Below, in pieces: positions 40,384 through 49,848 of a stretch of DNA of 64,000 nt; position 1 is the first letter of the stretch; each line of letters begins with the position of its first letter. A program made the position numbers and the translations under genes. Under the pieces are notes generated by a model, which was not told the DNA's origin, searched no databases, and saw only the letters and a program-made list of their open reading frames with translations. Source of the stretch: Pseudomonas sp. FeN3W (lineage in GTDB: Bacteria; Pseudomonadota; Gammaproteobacteria; Pseudomonadales; Pseudomonadaceae); contig CP136010.1 of the NCBI GenBank assembly GCA_030263805.2, positions 4,851,001 through 4,915,000 of the forward strand, in the 5' to 3' direction.

Positions 40384-42213
40384 ATGCATCCGCGAGTTCT
40401 AGAAGTCACCGAGCGCCTGGTCGAGCGTAGCCGCAAGACCCGCGAGCGCTATCTGGCGATGATGGCCGCCGCCGCCAGTGAGGGTCCGCAGCGGGGCAAG
40501 CTGCAATGTGCCAACTTCGCCCACGGTGTCGCCGGCTGCAATTCCGGCGAGGACAAGCAGAGCCTGCGCCTGATGAACTCGGCCAATGTGGCCATCGTCT
40601 CGGCGTACAACGACATGCTCTCGGCGCATCAGCCTTACGAGCACTTCCCGGAAATGATTCGCCAGGCGCTGCGCGAGATCGGCTCGGTCGGCCAGGTTGC
40701 CGGCGGCGTTCCGGCGATGTGCGACGGCGTGACCCAGGGCGAGGCGGGCATGGAAATGAGCCTGGCCAGCCGCGAAGTGATCGCCATGAGCACGGCGGTC
40801 GCGCTGTCGCACAACATGTTCGACGCCGCGCTGATGCTCGGCATCTGCGACAAGATCGTGCCGGGGCTGATGATCGGCGCGCTGCGTTTCGGCCATCTGC
40901 CGACCATCTTCGTACCGGGTGGACCGATGCCCTCGGGGATTCCGAACAAGGCGAAGGCCGAGGTGCGCCAGCGTTACGCCGAAGGCAAGGCCAGCCGCGA
41001 GGAGCTGCTGGAATCGGAGATGAAGTCCTATCACAGCCCCGGTACCTGCACCTTCTACGGCACCGCCAACACCAATCAGGTGGTGATGGAAATCATGGGC
41101 TTGCACCTGCCGGGCTCATCGTTCGTCAACCCTTACACGCCGTTGCGCGATGCGCTGACCCGGGAGGCTGCGCACCAGGTCACGCGCCTGACCCATCAGG
41201 CCGGCAACTACACGCCGCTGTGTCAGGTGGTCGACGAGAAATCCATCGTCAACTCGGTGGTCGCACTCAATGCCACGGGCGGTTCGACCAACCACACCCT
41301 GCACATCCCTGCGTTCGCCCGCGCCGCCGGTATCCAGCTGACCTGGCAGGACATGGCCGATCTTTCCGAGGTGGTGCCGACGCTGGCCAAGGTCTACCCC
41401 AACGGCCAGGCCGATGTGAACCATTTCCACGCCTGTGGCGGAGTGCCGTTCATGGTGCGCACGTTGCTCGACGCCGGGCTGTTGCACGAGGACGTGCATA
41501 CCGTCGCCGGCAAGGGCTTGCGCCGCTACATCCAGGAGCCGTTTCTCGACGGTGACAAGCTGGTCTGGCGCGACGGCCCGACGCAGAGCCTGGACGAAGC
41601 CATCCTGCGTCCGGCCGAGCGGCCGTTCTCGCCGGAAGGCGGGCTGCGCGTGCTGGAGGGCAACCTCGGCCGCGGCGTGACCAAGATTTCCGCCGTGGCA
41701 CCCGAGCACCGCGTGGTCGAGGCGCCGGCGCGGGTATTCATCGATCAGAGCGAGCTGGCGGCGGCGTTCAAGGCCGGCGAGCTGGAGCGCGACTTCATCG
41801 CCGTGGTGCGTTTTCAGGGGCCGAAAGCCAATGGCATGCCTGAGCTGCACAAGCTCACGCCCTTCCTCGGTGTGCTGCAGGACCGTGGCTACAAGGTGGC
41901 GCTGGTCACCGACGGGCGCATGTCCGGCGCCTCCGGCAAGGTGCCGGCGGCGATCCATGTCTGCCCCGAGGCGCTGGATGGTGGCCCGCTGGCGCGGGTG
42001 CGCGATGGCGATATCATCCGCGTCGATGGTGAGACCGGCGAGTTGCGGGCGCTTGTCGAACCGGCCGAGTGGGACGCGCGGGAACCGGCGATTCGCCCTG
42101 AAGACATGGGCATCGGTTGTGGCCGCGAACTGTTCGCCTTCATGCGCGCCTCGTTCAGCACGGCAGAGCAGGGCGCCAGTGCATTTACCGAGAGTCTGGA
42201 GGCGCTCAAGTGA
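40384..42213 (+). CDS. edd: 6-phosphogluconate dehydratase (Entner-Doudoroff)
   Basis: A 609-residue IlvD/Edd-family dehydratase converting 6-phosphogluconate to KDG-6-phosphate. The iron-sulfur-binding Cys motifs are visible: 'VPAMCDGVTQGEAGMEMS', 'MLGICDKIVPGLMIGALRFGHLPTIFVPGGPM' and 'SPGTCTFYGTANTNQ'; the C-terminal domain has 'YKVALVTDGRMSGASGKVPAAIHVCPEA'. Full length. Start ATG 40384 with AGGAG upstream. The stop overlaps the glk GTG by four bases. It is the first gene of the edd-glk-gltR-gtrS operon. The gapA gene that is normally divergent from edd is missing here. Confidence 0.95.
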   Translation: MHPRVLEVTERLVERSRKTRERYLAMMAAAASEGPQRGKLQCANFAHGVAGCNSGEDKQSLRLMNSANVAIVSAYNDMLSAHQPYEHFPEMIRQALREIGSVGQVAGGVPAMCDGVTQGEAGMEMSLASREVIAMSTAVALSHNMFDAALMLGICDKIVPGLMIGALRFGHLPTIFVPGGPMPSGIPNKAKAEVRQRYAEGKASREELLESEMKSYHSPGTCTFYGTANTNQVVMEIMGLHLPGSSFVNPYTPLRDALTREAAHQVTRLTHQAGNYTPLCQVVDEKSIVNSVVALNATGGSTNHTLHIPAFARAAGIQLTWQDMADLSEVVPTLAKVYPNGQADVNHFHACGGVPFMVRTLLDAGLLHEDVHTVAGKGLRRYIQEPFLDGDKLVWRDGPTQSLDEAILRPAERPFSPEGGLRVLEGNLGRGVTKISAVAPEHRVVEAPARVFIDQSELAAAFKAGELERDFIAVVRFQGPKANGMPELHKLTPFLGVLQDRGYKVALVTDGRMSGASGKVPAAIHVCPEALDGGPLARVRDGDIIRVDGETGELRALVEPAEWDAREPAIRPEDMGIGCGRELFAFMRASFSTAEQGASAFTESLEALK

Positions 42214-43172
42214 AGACGGCGCTGGTTGGCGACATCGGCGGTACCAATGCACGTTTCGCGCTGTGGCGCGACCAGCGGATCGAGCAGATCCGTGTGCTGC
42301 CCACGGCAGACCATGCGCGGCCAGAACTGGCAATCCGTGCCTACCTCGACGAGGTGGGCCAGCCGCTGGATGCACTGGAAGCGGTGTGCCTGGCCTGCGC
42401 CGGGCCGGTGAGCGGCGATCACTTCCGCTTCACCAACAACCACTGGCAGCTTAGCCGGCAGGCGTTCTGCCACGAACTGGGCCTCAAGGACCTGCTGCTG
42501 ATCAACGACTTCACTGCGATGGCCCTCGGCATGACCCGGCTGCGCGATGACGAGCGCATCACGATCCGTGAGGGCGCGCCTGAACCCGGTCGGCCACGCC
42601 TGGTCATAGGCCCCGGCACCGGGCTGGGAGTCGCGGGGTTGCTACCGCTGTCTGGTGGCGGCTGGCGCGCCTTGCCGGGTGAGGGCGGGCATATCTGCCT
42701 GCCGATCGGCAGCGAGCGCGAAGCGGCGATCTGGACACACCTGCATCGCGCACAGGGCCATGTGAAGGCCGAGGCCGTGCTCAGCGGGCCGGGTTTGTTG
42801 ACGCTCTATCGCGCCTGTTGCGTGCTGGATGGCCGATCGGCCACGCTCGACTCGCCAGCGGAAATAACCAAGGCTGCGCTGGCCGGCGAGCCCTATGCCA
42901 CGGCGGTGCTGGAACAGTTCTGCCGTTGGCTGGGACGCATCGTCGGCGACAACGTGCTGACCCTCGGCGCACGCGGCGGGGTATATATCGTCGGTGGGGT
43001 GGTACCGCGCTTCGTCGAGTTCTTCATGCACAGCGGCTTTCGTGATGCCCTGTGCGAGAAGGGCCAGATGAGCGACTATTTCGATCGCTTGCCGATATGG
43101 CTGGTGACCGCACCTTACCCGGGCCTGGAAGGCGCCGGTGTGGCGTTGCAATCGCTGCTGGAGGGCGTCTAG
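42210..43172 (+). CDS. glk: Glucokinase
   Basis: A 320-residue glucokinase of the E. coli Glk family, phosphorylating glucose in the cytoplasm. ATP site 'VGDIGGTNARFALW', 'LLINDFTAMALGM' with the catalytic Asp, 'VIGPGTGLGVAGLLP', 'LPGEGGHICLPI' and 'SGPGLLTLYRA' are in the expected order. GTG start 42210 overlaps the edd stop (GTGA) and has GGAGG upstream. It feeds glucose-6-phosphate to zwf/pgl and then Edd. Confidence 0.94.
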   Translation: MKTALVGDIGGTNARFALWRDQRIEQIRVLPTADHARPELAIRAYLDEVGQPLDALEAVCLACAGPVSGDHFRFTNNHWQLSRQAFCHELGLKDLLLINDFTAMALGMTRLRDDERITIREGAPEPGRPRLVIGPGTGLGVAGLLPLSGGGWRALPGEGGHICLPIGSEREAAIWTHLHRAQGHVKAEAVLSGPGLLTLYRACCVLDGRSATLDSPAEITKAALAGEPYATAVLEQFCRWLGRIVGDNVLTLGARGGVYIVGGVVPRFVEFFMHSGFRDALCEKGQMSDYFDRLPIWLVTAPYPGLEGAGVALQSLLEGV

Positions 43173-43230
43173 CCGGCTGGCAGGGAAAGGCGACGGGCGA
43201 TCGGATAACAACAAGAAAAAGGGACGTGAC

Positions 43231-43965
43231 GTGAGCCAAGCAGGTAAGAACATCCTTCTGGTCGACGACGATCAGGAAATCCGCGAACTGTTGCAGGCCT
43301 ACCTCAGCCGCTCGGGCTTTCATGTGCGCGGCGTGCCGGACGGCGGGCAGTTTCGCGCGGCGCTGTGCGCCGAGCCGGCCGATCTGGTGATTCTTGACGT
43401 GATGCTGCCCGACGAGGACGGCTTCAGCCTGTGCCGCTGGATTCGCCAGCACGAGCGGCTGGCTTCGATGCCGATCATCATGCTCACCGCCAGTTCCGAC
43501 GAAGCCGATCGGGTGGTCGGGCTGGAGCTGGGCGCCGACGATTACCTGGGCAAGCCGTTCAGCCCGCGCGAGTTGCTGGCGCGGATCAAGGCACTGCTGC
43601 GGCGGGTCAGCTTCGCCCAGGAACGCGGCAGCGATGTGCTGGCCTTCGATGATTGGCGGCTGGACATGATCAGCCATCGCCTGTTCCACGTCGACGGCGA
43701 GGAGGTCTTTCTCTCCGGCGCCGATTTCGCCCTGCTCAAGCTGTTCCTCGACTATCCGCAGCAGATCCTCGACCGTGACACCATCGCCAATGCCACCCGT
43801 GGCCGCGAGGTGATGCCGCTGGAGCGCATCGTCGACATGGCGGTCAGTCGCCTGCGCCAGCGTCTGCGCGACACCGGCAAGTCGCCGCGGCTGATCCGCA
43901 CGGTACGTGGCAGCGGTTACTTATTGGCAACCCAGGTAACGCCGCACCATGAACCTGCGCACTGA
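43231..43965 (+). CDS. gltR: Response regulator GltR (glucose uptake control)
   Basis: A 244-residue OmpR-type regulator. Receiver: acidic cluster VDDDQEI, phospho-acceptor D56 in 'LVILDVMLPDEDG', 'YLGKPFSPRELLARIKALLRR'. Output winged helix: 'LSGADFALLKLFLDYPQQILDRDTIANATRG...DMAVSRLRQRLRD'. GTG start 43231 with AAGGGA about eight bases upstream. It overlaps gtrS by 17 bases. In Pseudomonas GltR(-2)/GtrS controls the glucose importer and edd/glk genes in response to sugar-acid ligands; the adjacent gtsABCD operon is the expected target. Confidence 0.93.
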   Translation: MSQAGKNILLVDDDQEIRELLQAYLSRSGFHVRGVPDGGQFRAALCAEPADLVILDVMLPDEDGFSLCRWIRQHERLASMPIIMLTASSDEADRVVGLELGADDYLGKPFSPRELLARIKALLRRVSFAQERGSDVLAFDDWRLDMISHRLFHVDGEEVFLSGADFALLKLFLDYPQQILDRDTIANATRGREVMPLERIVDMAVSRLRQRLRDTGKSPRLIRTVRGSGYLLATQVTPHHEPAH

Positions 43966-45397
43966 GCGGCGCCTGCGGCTGGTGCCGCGTTCGCTGCTCG
44001 GGCGCATGCTGTTGTTGACCCTGCTGGCGGTGTTGTTGGCCCAGGGCTTGTCGAGCCTGATCTGGCTGTCTCAGCTGCGTGCCAGCCAGATGGAAGGCTT
44101 GCTCACCAGCGCCCGCAGCCTGGCGCAGTCGATGGCGGCCAGCGTCAGCTACTTCCGCTCGTTGCCGCTGGGCTATCGCCCGCTGGTGCTCGATCAGTTG
44201 CGCAGCATGGGCGGTACACGTTTCTTCGTGTCGCTCAACGACAAGCCGCTGGACATGGAAATCCTCCCGGAGACGCCGCGCAAGCGTGCGGTGCTGCACG
44301 AAGTGGAGCAGGTATTGCGCCAGCGTCTGGGCGGCGCGGTGGACCTGACCATCGAGTTCGTCAGCCCGGACGACCTGCGTATCTTCAACAGCGGCATCAA
44401 GCTCGATGAGTTGCCGCGTTCCTGGGCGCACTACGCGCTGGGCCTCGAACCGCTGTCACCGCCGGTGCTGGTGACGCAGATCCAGATTGCACCGCAGGAA
44501 TGGCTCTATCTGGCCTCGCTGATGCCGGCACCCTACGTCAGCCTGGAGGACGAGGGACTGCCGACCCAGCAGCTGTGGTTCATCGTGCTCACCAGCGCCT
44601 TTCTGTTGCTGTTCATCGGCCTGCTGGTGCGCTGGCAGAGCCGGCCGCTGAAGCGCTTGGCCAAGGCGGCACGAGAGTTGTCGCTGGGCGCCGAGATGCA
44701 GCCGCTGACCGAGGCCGGTGCCAGCGAGATCGTCGAGGTGAGCCGAGCCTTCAACAACATGCGCCAGCGCATCAGCCGCTATCTGACCGAACGCGGCCAG
44801 CTGTTCAGCGCGATTTCCCATGACCTGCGCACGCCCATCACGCGCCTGCGTCTGCGTGTCGAGCTGCTGGAAGACGAAGCGCAGCAGATCAAGTTCACCC
44901 GCGACCTCGACGAGCTGGAGCTGCTGGTCAAGGGCGCGCTGCAATGCGTGAAGGACACCGACATCCACGAGAACATCGAGGCGGTGGACCTCAATCTGCT
45001 CATCGAGCACATCGTCGAGCCCTACCAGGCCTGCGACCAGACCCGCGTGACCCTGGATGGGCGCGCGCTGGCGACCTACCCCGGCAAGCCGCTGGCGCTC
45101 AAGCGCTGCATCGGTAACCTGCTGGACAATGCCCTCAAATACGGCGAGCGCGCCCACCTGCATGTCGAGGATGGCAAGCAAGCGCTGGTGCTGCACGTCG
45201 ATGACGAGGGCCCAGGCGTGCCCGAGCAGCGCCTGGAGCAGGTCTTCGAACCCCACGTGCGGCTCTCCGGCCAGCAGCAGGGCTACGGGCTGGGCCTGGG
45301 TATCGCGCGCAACATCGCCCATGCCCACGGCGGCGAGCTGAGCATACGCAACCTGCAGCAGGGAGGGCTGAGGGTGACCCTGACGCTACCGCGCTGA
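43949..45397 (+). CDS. gtrS: Sensor histidine kinase GtrS
   Basis: A 482-residue kinase: helix 1 (18-40), periplasmic sensor of about 165 residues with many arginines, helix 2 (210-226), HAMP, dimerisation helix with phospho-acceptor H291 (ISHDLRTPITRLRLR), ATPase domain with 'GNLLDNALKYGE', 'DEGPGVPEQ' and 'YGLGLGIARNIAHAHGG'. ATG 43949 lies inside the gltR end, so the pair is translated together. GtrS senses 2-ketogluconate/6-phosphogluconate in P. aeruginosa and P. putida. It closes the edd operon; gtsA begins 158 bases downstream. Confidence 0.92.
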   Translation: MNLRTERRLRLVPRSLLGRMLLLTLLAVLLAQGLSSLIWLSQLRASQMEGLLTSARSLAQSMAASVSYFRSLPLGYRPLVLDQLRSMGGTRFFVSLNDKPLDMEILPETPRKRAVLHEVEQVLRQRLGGAVDLTIEFVSPDDLRIFNSGIKLDELPRSWAHYALGLEPLSPPVLVTQIQIAPQEWLYLASLMPAPYVSLEDEGLPTQQLWFIVLTSAFLLLFIGLLVRWQSRPLKRLAKAARELSLGAEMQPLTEAGASEIVEVSRAFNNMRQRISRYLTERGQLFSAISHDLRTPITRLRLRVELLEDEAQQIKFTRDLDELELLVKGALQCVKDTDIHENIEAVDLNLLIEHIVEPYQACDQTRVTLDGRALATYPGKPLALKRCIGNLLDNALKYGERAHLHVEDGKQALVLHVDDEGPGVPEQRLEQVFEPHVRLSGQQQGYGLGLGIARNIAHAHGGELSIRNLQQGGLRVTLTLPR

Positions 45398-45414
45398 TCC
45401 GGCTCAGCGTGCCT

Positions 45415-45478
45415 CGTTACCATCGCTGCGACTTTGTAACGGCCTTGTGACCATCGCCCATCCCTTCGTTACCCAGTG
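45415..45478. promoter_or_regulatory. Phased repeats upstream of gtsA (candidate GltR sites)
   Basis: GTTACCATCGC (45416-45426) and GTGACCATCGC (45447-45457) are an 11-base direct repeat with one mismatch at 31-base spacing (three helical turns), and GTTACCCAGTG starts at 45468, two more turns on. Overlapping it, CGTTAC (45415) and GTAACG (45436) form an inverted pair. A regulator bound to the same helix face is implied; GltR is the likely one by context. Confidence 0.45.
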
Positions 45479-45555
45479 TCCATTTTCCTGCGCATAGACT
45501 CGATCCATCGCAAGCGACCTCGACTTGCCGGATAAAAACAAGAAGGTGCCTCTAC

Positions 45556-46803
45556 ATGAAAGCGATCCATCGTCTCGCTCTTTCCGTCTCCCTTGCCCTG
45601 CCAATGTTCGCCCATGCCGGCGAGGTCGAAGTTCTGCACTGGTGGACCTCGGGTGGCGAGAAGCGCGCCGCCGACACCCTGCAGAAGCTGGTCGAGCAGA
45701 AAGGCCATACCTGGAAGGACTTCGCCGTCGCCGGTGGTGGCGGCGAGGCTGCCATGACCGTACTGAAGACTCGCGCGGTTTCCGGCAACCCGCCGTCCGC
45801 CGCGCAGATCAAGGGCCCGGACATCCAGGAGTGGGGCGAACTCGGTCTGCTCGCCAACCTCGATGACACCGCCAAGGCCGAGCGCTGGGACGAGCTGCTG
45901 CCCGAGCAGGTGCGCAAGATCATGCAGTACGACGGCTCCTACGTCGCGGTGCCGGTCAACGTGCATCGGGTCAACTGGCTGTGGATCAACCCGGAGGTAT
46001 TCGAGAAGGCTGGCGCCACGCCGCCGAAGACCCTCGACGAATTCTTCGCCGCGGCCGACAAGCTCAAGGCCGCCGGCTTAATCCCGGTTGCCCACGGTGG
46101 CCAGCCCTGGCAGGACGGCACCGTGTTCGAGGGCTTCGTGCTGAGCATTCTCGGCCCGGACGACTACCACAAGGCCTTCGTCGAGCTGGATAACGACACC
46201 CTGACCGGCGACAAGATGGTCCAGGCTTTCACTGCCCTGAAGAAGCTGCGCGACTACATCGACGCCGACGCCGCTGGCCGGGAGTGGAACCGTGCTACCG
46301 GCATGGTTATCGACGGCAAGGCCGGCATGCAGATCATGGGCGACTGGGCCAAGAGCGAGTTCACCGCTGCCAACAAGGTGGCTGGCGAGGATTACCAGTG
46401 CCTGCCGTTCCCCGGCACCCAGGGCAGCTTCGCCTACAACATCGACTCCCTGGCGATGTTCAAGCTCAGCGACGATGACAACCGTAAGGCCCAGGAAGAC
46501 CTGGCGCGCACGGTGCTGGAGCCGGAATTCCAGACCTTCTTCAACCAGAACAAGGGCTCGATTCCGGTTCGCCAGGACCAGGACATGAGCGAGTTCGACG
46601 CCTGCGCCCAGCAGTCGATGACCGACTTCAAGGAGGCCGCCAAGGGCAGCGGCCTGCAACCCAGCCTGACCCATGGCATGGCCGCTTCGAGCTATGTGCA
46701 GGGCGCGGTGTTCGACGTCGTCACCAACTTCTTCAACGACCCCAAGGCCGACCCGCAAAAGGCGGCCAAGCAACTGGCGGCGGCGATCCAGGCCGTGCAG
46801 TAA
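45556..46803 (+). CDS. gtsA: Glucose ABC transporter, periplasmic binding protein
   Basis: A 415-residue solute-binding protein of the carbohydrate family 1. Signal peptide MKAIHRLALSVSLALPMFAHA, then mature GEVEVLHWWTSGGEKRA, an opening shared by Pseudomonas glucose-binding proteins. 'TRAVSGNPPSAAQIKGPDIQEWGELG' and 'GKAGMQIMGDWAKSEFTAA' follow. ATG 45556 matches the signal peptide. It captures glucose in the periplasm for GtsBC. The next gene is 108 bases on, separated by two hairpins, as often seen when the binding protein is needed in excess. Confidence 0.94.
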   Translation: MKAIHRLALSVSLALPMFAHAGEVEVLHWWTSGGEKRAADTLQKLVEQKGHTWKDFAVAGGGGEAAMTVLKTRAVSGNPPSAAQIKGPDIQEWGELGLLANLDDTAKAERWDELLPEQVRKIMQYDGSYVAVPVNVHRVNWLWINPEVFEKAGATPPKTLDEFFAAADKLKAAGLIPVAHGGQPWQDGTVFEGFVLSILGPDDYHKAFVELDNDTLTGDKMVQAFTALKKLRDYIDADAAGREWNRATGMVIDGKAGMQIMGDWAKSEFTAANKVAGEDYQCLPFPGTQGSFAYNIDSLAMFKLSDDDNRKAQEDLARTVLEPEFQTFFNQNKGSIPVRQDQDMSEFDACAQQSMTDFKEAAKGSGLQPSLTHGMAASSYVQGAVFDVVTNFFNDPKADPQKAAKQLAAAIQAVQ

Positions 46804-46809
46804 CGCCAA

Positions 46810-46867
46810 GGGCGGACCGCTCCGCCCGGTTCCCGAAACGTGCGTCCCGGTACATGCCTCGGCATGT
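46810..46867 (+). terminator. Two hairpins in the gtsA-gtsB gap
   Basis: GGGCGGA / TCCGCCC (46810-46827, four-base loop) and ACATGC / GCATGT (46852-46867, four-base loop) lie just after the gtsA stop. No T-run follows, so they probably stabilise the gtsA message 3' end and give partial read-through to gtsBCD. Confidence 0.5.
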
Positions 46868-46911
46868 GCTGCGGGCAACGACATCCCGGATTTCCACGAG
46901 GGATCACATCC

Positions 46912-47829
46912 ATGAGTTCCATCGCGCTTCAAGCCAGGCCCGCCAAGGCCTCGCCGCTCGACGCCCTGCAGCGCTGGCTGCCCAAGCTGGTGCTGGCGCC
47001 GAGCATGCTGATCGTGCTGGTCGGCTTCTACGCCTACATCGGCTGGACCTTCCTGCTCTCGTTCACCAACTCACGCTTCATGCCCAGCTACAAGTGGGCC
47101 GGCCTGCAACAGTACGAGCGCCTGTGGGACAACGACCGCTGGTGGGTCGCCAGCCAGAACCTGGTGGTCTTCGGCGGCCTGTTCATCGTCATCAGCCTGG
47201 TGATCGGTGTGGTGCTTGCCGTACTGCTGGACCAGCGCATCCGTCGCGAGGGGCTGATCCGCACCATCTACCTGTACCCCATGGCGCTGTCGATGATCGT
47301 CACCGGCACCGCCTGGCAGTGGTTGCTCAATCCCGGCCTGGGCCTGGACAAGCTGCTGCGCGACTGGGGCTGGGAAGGTTTTCGCTTCGACTGGCTGGTG
47401 GACCCGGACCGGGTCATCTACTGCCTGGTGATCGCCGCCGTGTGGCAGGCCTCGGGCTTCGTCATGGCGCTGTTCCTGGCGGGTCTGCGCAGCGTCGATC
47501 AGTCGATCATCCGCGCCGCCCAGGTCGACGGCGCCAGCCTGCCGACCATCTACCTGCGCATCGTGCTGCCGAGCCTGCGCCCGGTGTTCTTCAGCGCGCT
47601 GATGATCCTCGCGCACATCGCGATCAAGAGCTTCGACCTGGTGGCGGCGATGACGGCTGGCGGCCCCGGCTACTCCAGCGACCTGCCGGCGATGTTCATG
47701 TACGCCCACACCTTCACCCGCGGCCAGATGGGGTTGGGGGCGGCGAGCGCCATGCTGATGCTCGGCGCGGTGATGGCGATCATCGTGCCGTACCTGTATT
47801 CCGAGCTGAGGAACAAGCGCCATGTCTGA
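46912..47829 (+). CDS. gtsB: Glucose ABC transporter permease 1
   Basis: A 305-residue inner-membrane permease with six helices of the MalF-like binding-protein-dependent type. The EAA loop reads 'IIRAAQVDGASLPTIYLRIVLPSLRPVFFSALMI'. The start at 46912 follows 'GAGGGATCACATCC'. It overlaps gtsC by eight bases. With GtsC it makes the glucose channel driven by GtsD. Confidence 0.93.
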   Translation: MSSIALQARPAKASPLDALQRWLPKLVLAPSMLIVLVGFYAYIGWTFLLSFTNSRFMPSYKWAGLQQYERLWDNDRWWVASQNLVVFGGLFIVISLVIGVVLAVLLDQRIRREGLIRTIYLYPMALSMIVTGTAWQWLLNPGLGLDKLLRDWGWEGFRFDWLVDPDRVIYCLVIAAVWQASGFVMALFLAGLRSVDQSIIRAAQVDGASLPTIYLRIVLPSLRPVFFSALMILAHIAIKSFDLVAAMTAGGPGYSSDLPAMFMYAHTFTRGQMGLGAASAMLMLGAVMAIIVPYLYSELRNKRHV

Positions 47830-48664
47830 CTTCGCGCAACCGCGCCTGACCCTCGGGCGCCTGACCATCCATGCCACCCTGTTGCTGGCCTGCGCCGTCT
47901 ACCTGGTGCCGCTGATCGTGATGCTGCTGACCAGCTTCAAGACCCCGGAAGACATCCGTACCGGCAATCTGCTGAGCTGGCCGGAAGCGTTCAGCGCCAT
48001 GGGCTGGCTGACGGCCTGGGACAGCATCGGCGGCTACTTCTGGAACTCGGTGAAGATCGTCATCCCGGCTGTGCTGATCTCCACTGCGCTGGGGGCGATC
48101 AATGGCTACGTGCTGTCGATGTGGCGCTTCCGCGGCTCGCAGCTGTTCTTCGGCCTGCTGCTGTTCGGCTGCTTCCTGCCATTCCAGGTGATCCTGCTGC
48201 CGGCGTCCTTCACCCTCGGCAAGCTCGGCCTGGCCAACACCACCACCGGTCTGGTGCTGGTCCACGTGGTCTACGGGCTGGCCTTCACCACGCTGTTCTT
48301 CCGCAACTTCTACGTCAGTGTGCCAGATGCACTGGTTCGCGCGGCGCGGCTGGACGGCGCCGGCTTCTTCACCATTTTCGGACGCATCCTGCTGCCGATG
48401 TCGGTGCCGATCATCATGGTCTGCCTGATCTGGCAGTTCACCCAGATCTGGAACGATTTCCTCTTCGGCGTGGTGTTCGCCAGTGGCGATACCCAGCCGG
48501 TCACCGTGGCGCTGAACAACCTGGTCAACACCAGCACTGGCGCCAAGCAATACAACGTCGACATGGCCGCAGCGATGATCGCCGGCCTGCCCACGCTGGT
48601 GGTCTACGTGGTCGCCGGCAAATATTTCCTGCGCGGGCTGACTGCCGGCGCCGTCAAGGGTTGA
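47822..48664 (+). CDS. gtsC: Glucose ABC transporter permease 2
   Basis: A 280-residue MalG-type permease: helices starting 'HATLLLACAVYLVPLIVMLLTSFKT', and an EAA loop 'ALVRAARLDGAGFFTIFGRILLPMSVPIIMVCLIWQFTQIWNDFLFG'. ATG 47822 lies inside the end of gtsB. gtsD starts 12 bases after its stop. It is the second half of the membrane pore. Confidence 0.93.
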   Translation: MSDFAQPRLTLGRLTIHATLLLACAVYLVPLIVMLLTSFKTPEDIRTGNLLSWPEAFSAMGWLTAWDSIGGYFWNSVKIVIPAVLISTALGAINGYVLSMWRFRGSQLFFGLLLFGCFLPFQVILLPASFTLGKLGLANTTTGLVLVHVVYGLAFTTLFFRNFYVSVPDALVRAARLDGAGFFTIFGRILLPMSVPIIMVCLIWQFTQIWNDFLFGVVFASGDTQPVTVALNNLVNTSTGAKQYNVDMAAAMIAGLPTLVVYVVAGKYFLRGLTAGAVKG

Positions 48665-48675
48665 GGAGAACAACG

Positions 48676-49848
48676 ATGGCTTCCCTGGAACTGCGCAACG
48701 TTCAAAAGAGTTATGGCAACAGCCAGATCGCAACGCTCAAGGAGATCGCGCTGAAGATCGACGCCGGTGAGTTCCTGATCCTCGTCGGCCCCTCAGGCTG
48801 CGGTAAATCCACGCTGATGAACTGCATCGCCGGGCTGGAGAACATCACCGGCGGCGAGATTCTCGTCGACGGCGAGGACATCAGTCAGGCCAGCCCGAAG
48901 GATCGCGACATCGCCATGGTGTTCCAGTCCTACGCGCTGTATCCGACCATGAGCGTGCGCGACAACATCGCCTTCGGCCTGAAGATGCGCAAGGTGCCGG
49001 CGGCGAAGATCGAGGAGGAAGTGGCGCGGGTGGCCAAGCTGCTGCAGATCGAGCCACTGCTCGAGCGCAAGCCGGCGCAGCTCTCCGGCGGCCAGCAGCA
49101 GCGCGTGGCCATGGGCCGGGCGCTGGCGCGGCGGCCGAAGATCTACCTGTTCGATGAGCCGCTGTCGAACCTCGACGCCAAGCTGCGGGTGGAGATGCGC
49201 ACCGAAATCAAGCTGATGCACCAGCGCCTGAAGACCACCACGGTATATGTCACCCATGACCAGATCGAGGCGATGACCCTCGGCGACAAGGTCGCGGTGA
49301 TGAAGGACGGCGTGATCCAGCAGTTCGGTACGCCGCACGAGATCTACAACGACCCGGCCAACCTGTTCGTCGCCAGCTTCATCGGCTCGCCGCCGATGAA
49401 CTTCGTACCGCTGCGCATCCGCCAGCGCGACGGGCGCTGGGTCGGGGTGCTCAACAGCGAACAGGGCAGCTGCGAACTGCCGCTGCCGATCACCAGCGAC
49501 GACGGCCTGCGTGATCGCGAACTCATCCTCGGCATTCGCCCTGAACAGATCGGCCTCGCCGAAGTCGGAACAGCTGATTTTTCGCTGGCGGTCGACATCG
49601 AAGTGGTGGAACCCACCGGGCCAGACACCTTGGTGGTGTTCACGCTGAATCAGGTCAAGGCCTGTTGCCGGTTGACACCGGACCAGGCTCCGCGAGTGGG
49701 GGAGACGCTCAATCTGCAGTTCGACCCGCGCAAGGCGCTGCTCTTCGATGCCCAGACCGGCGAGCGGCTTGGCGTCGTGCAGCCGGAGCCGGTGCGCGAG
49801 AGCAAGGTCACCCGGCTGGTTTCCAACGGAACGGGCACAGCGCAGTGA
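48676..49848 (+). CDS. gtsD: Glucose ABC transporter ATPase (MalK-like)
   Basis: A 390-residue ATPase of the MalK/UgpC group. Walker A is GPSGCGKST, Q-loop 'MVFQSYALYPTMSVRDNIAFGLKMRKV', signature LSGGQQQRVAMGRAL, Walker B IYLFDEPLSNLDAKLR, and a C-terminal TOBE regulatory domain ('ELILGIRPEQIGLAEVG'). ATG 48676 has GAGGAG upstream. It powers GtsABC. The lam-type porin gene starts 110 bases downstream on the same strand. Confidence 0.94.
   Translation: MASLELRNVQKSYGNSQIATLKEIALKIDAGEFLILVGPSGCGKSTLMNCIAGLENITGGEILVDGEDISQASPKDRDIAMVFQSYALYPTMSVRDNIAFGLKMRKVPAAKIEEEVARVAKLLQIEPLLERKPAQLSGGQQQRVAMGRALARRPKIYLFDEPLSNLDAKLRVEMRTEIKLMHQRLKTTTVYVTHDQIEAMTLGDKVAVMKDGVIQQFGTPHEIYNDPANLFVASFIGSPPMNFVPLRIRQRDGRWVGVLNSEQGSCELPLPITSDDGLRDRELILGIRPEQIGLAEVGTADFSLAVDIEVVEPTGPDTLVVFTLNQVKACCRLTPDQAPRVGETLNLQFDPRKALLFDAQTGERLGVVQPEPVRESKVTRLVSNGTGTAQ

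Noticed and set aside
48121..48675. Upstream extension of the gtsD frame through gtsC
   Set aside because: The extension is a shifted reading of gtsC. The ATG at 48676 has a good ribosome site and gives the family N-terminus.
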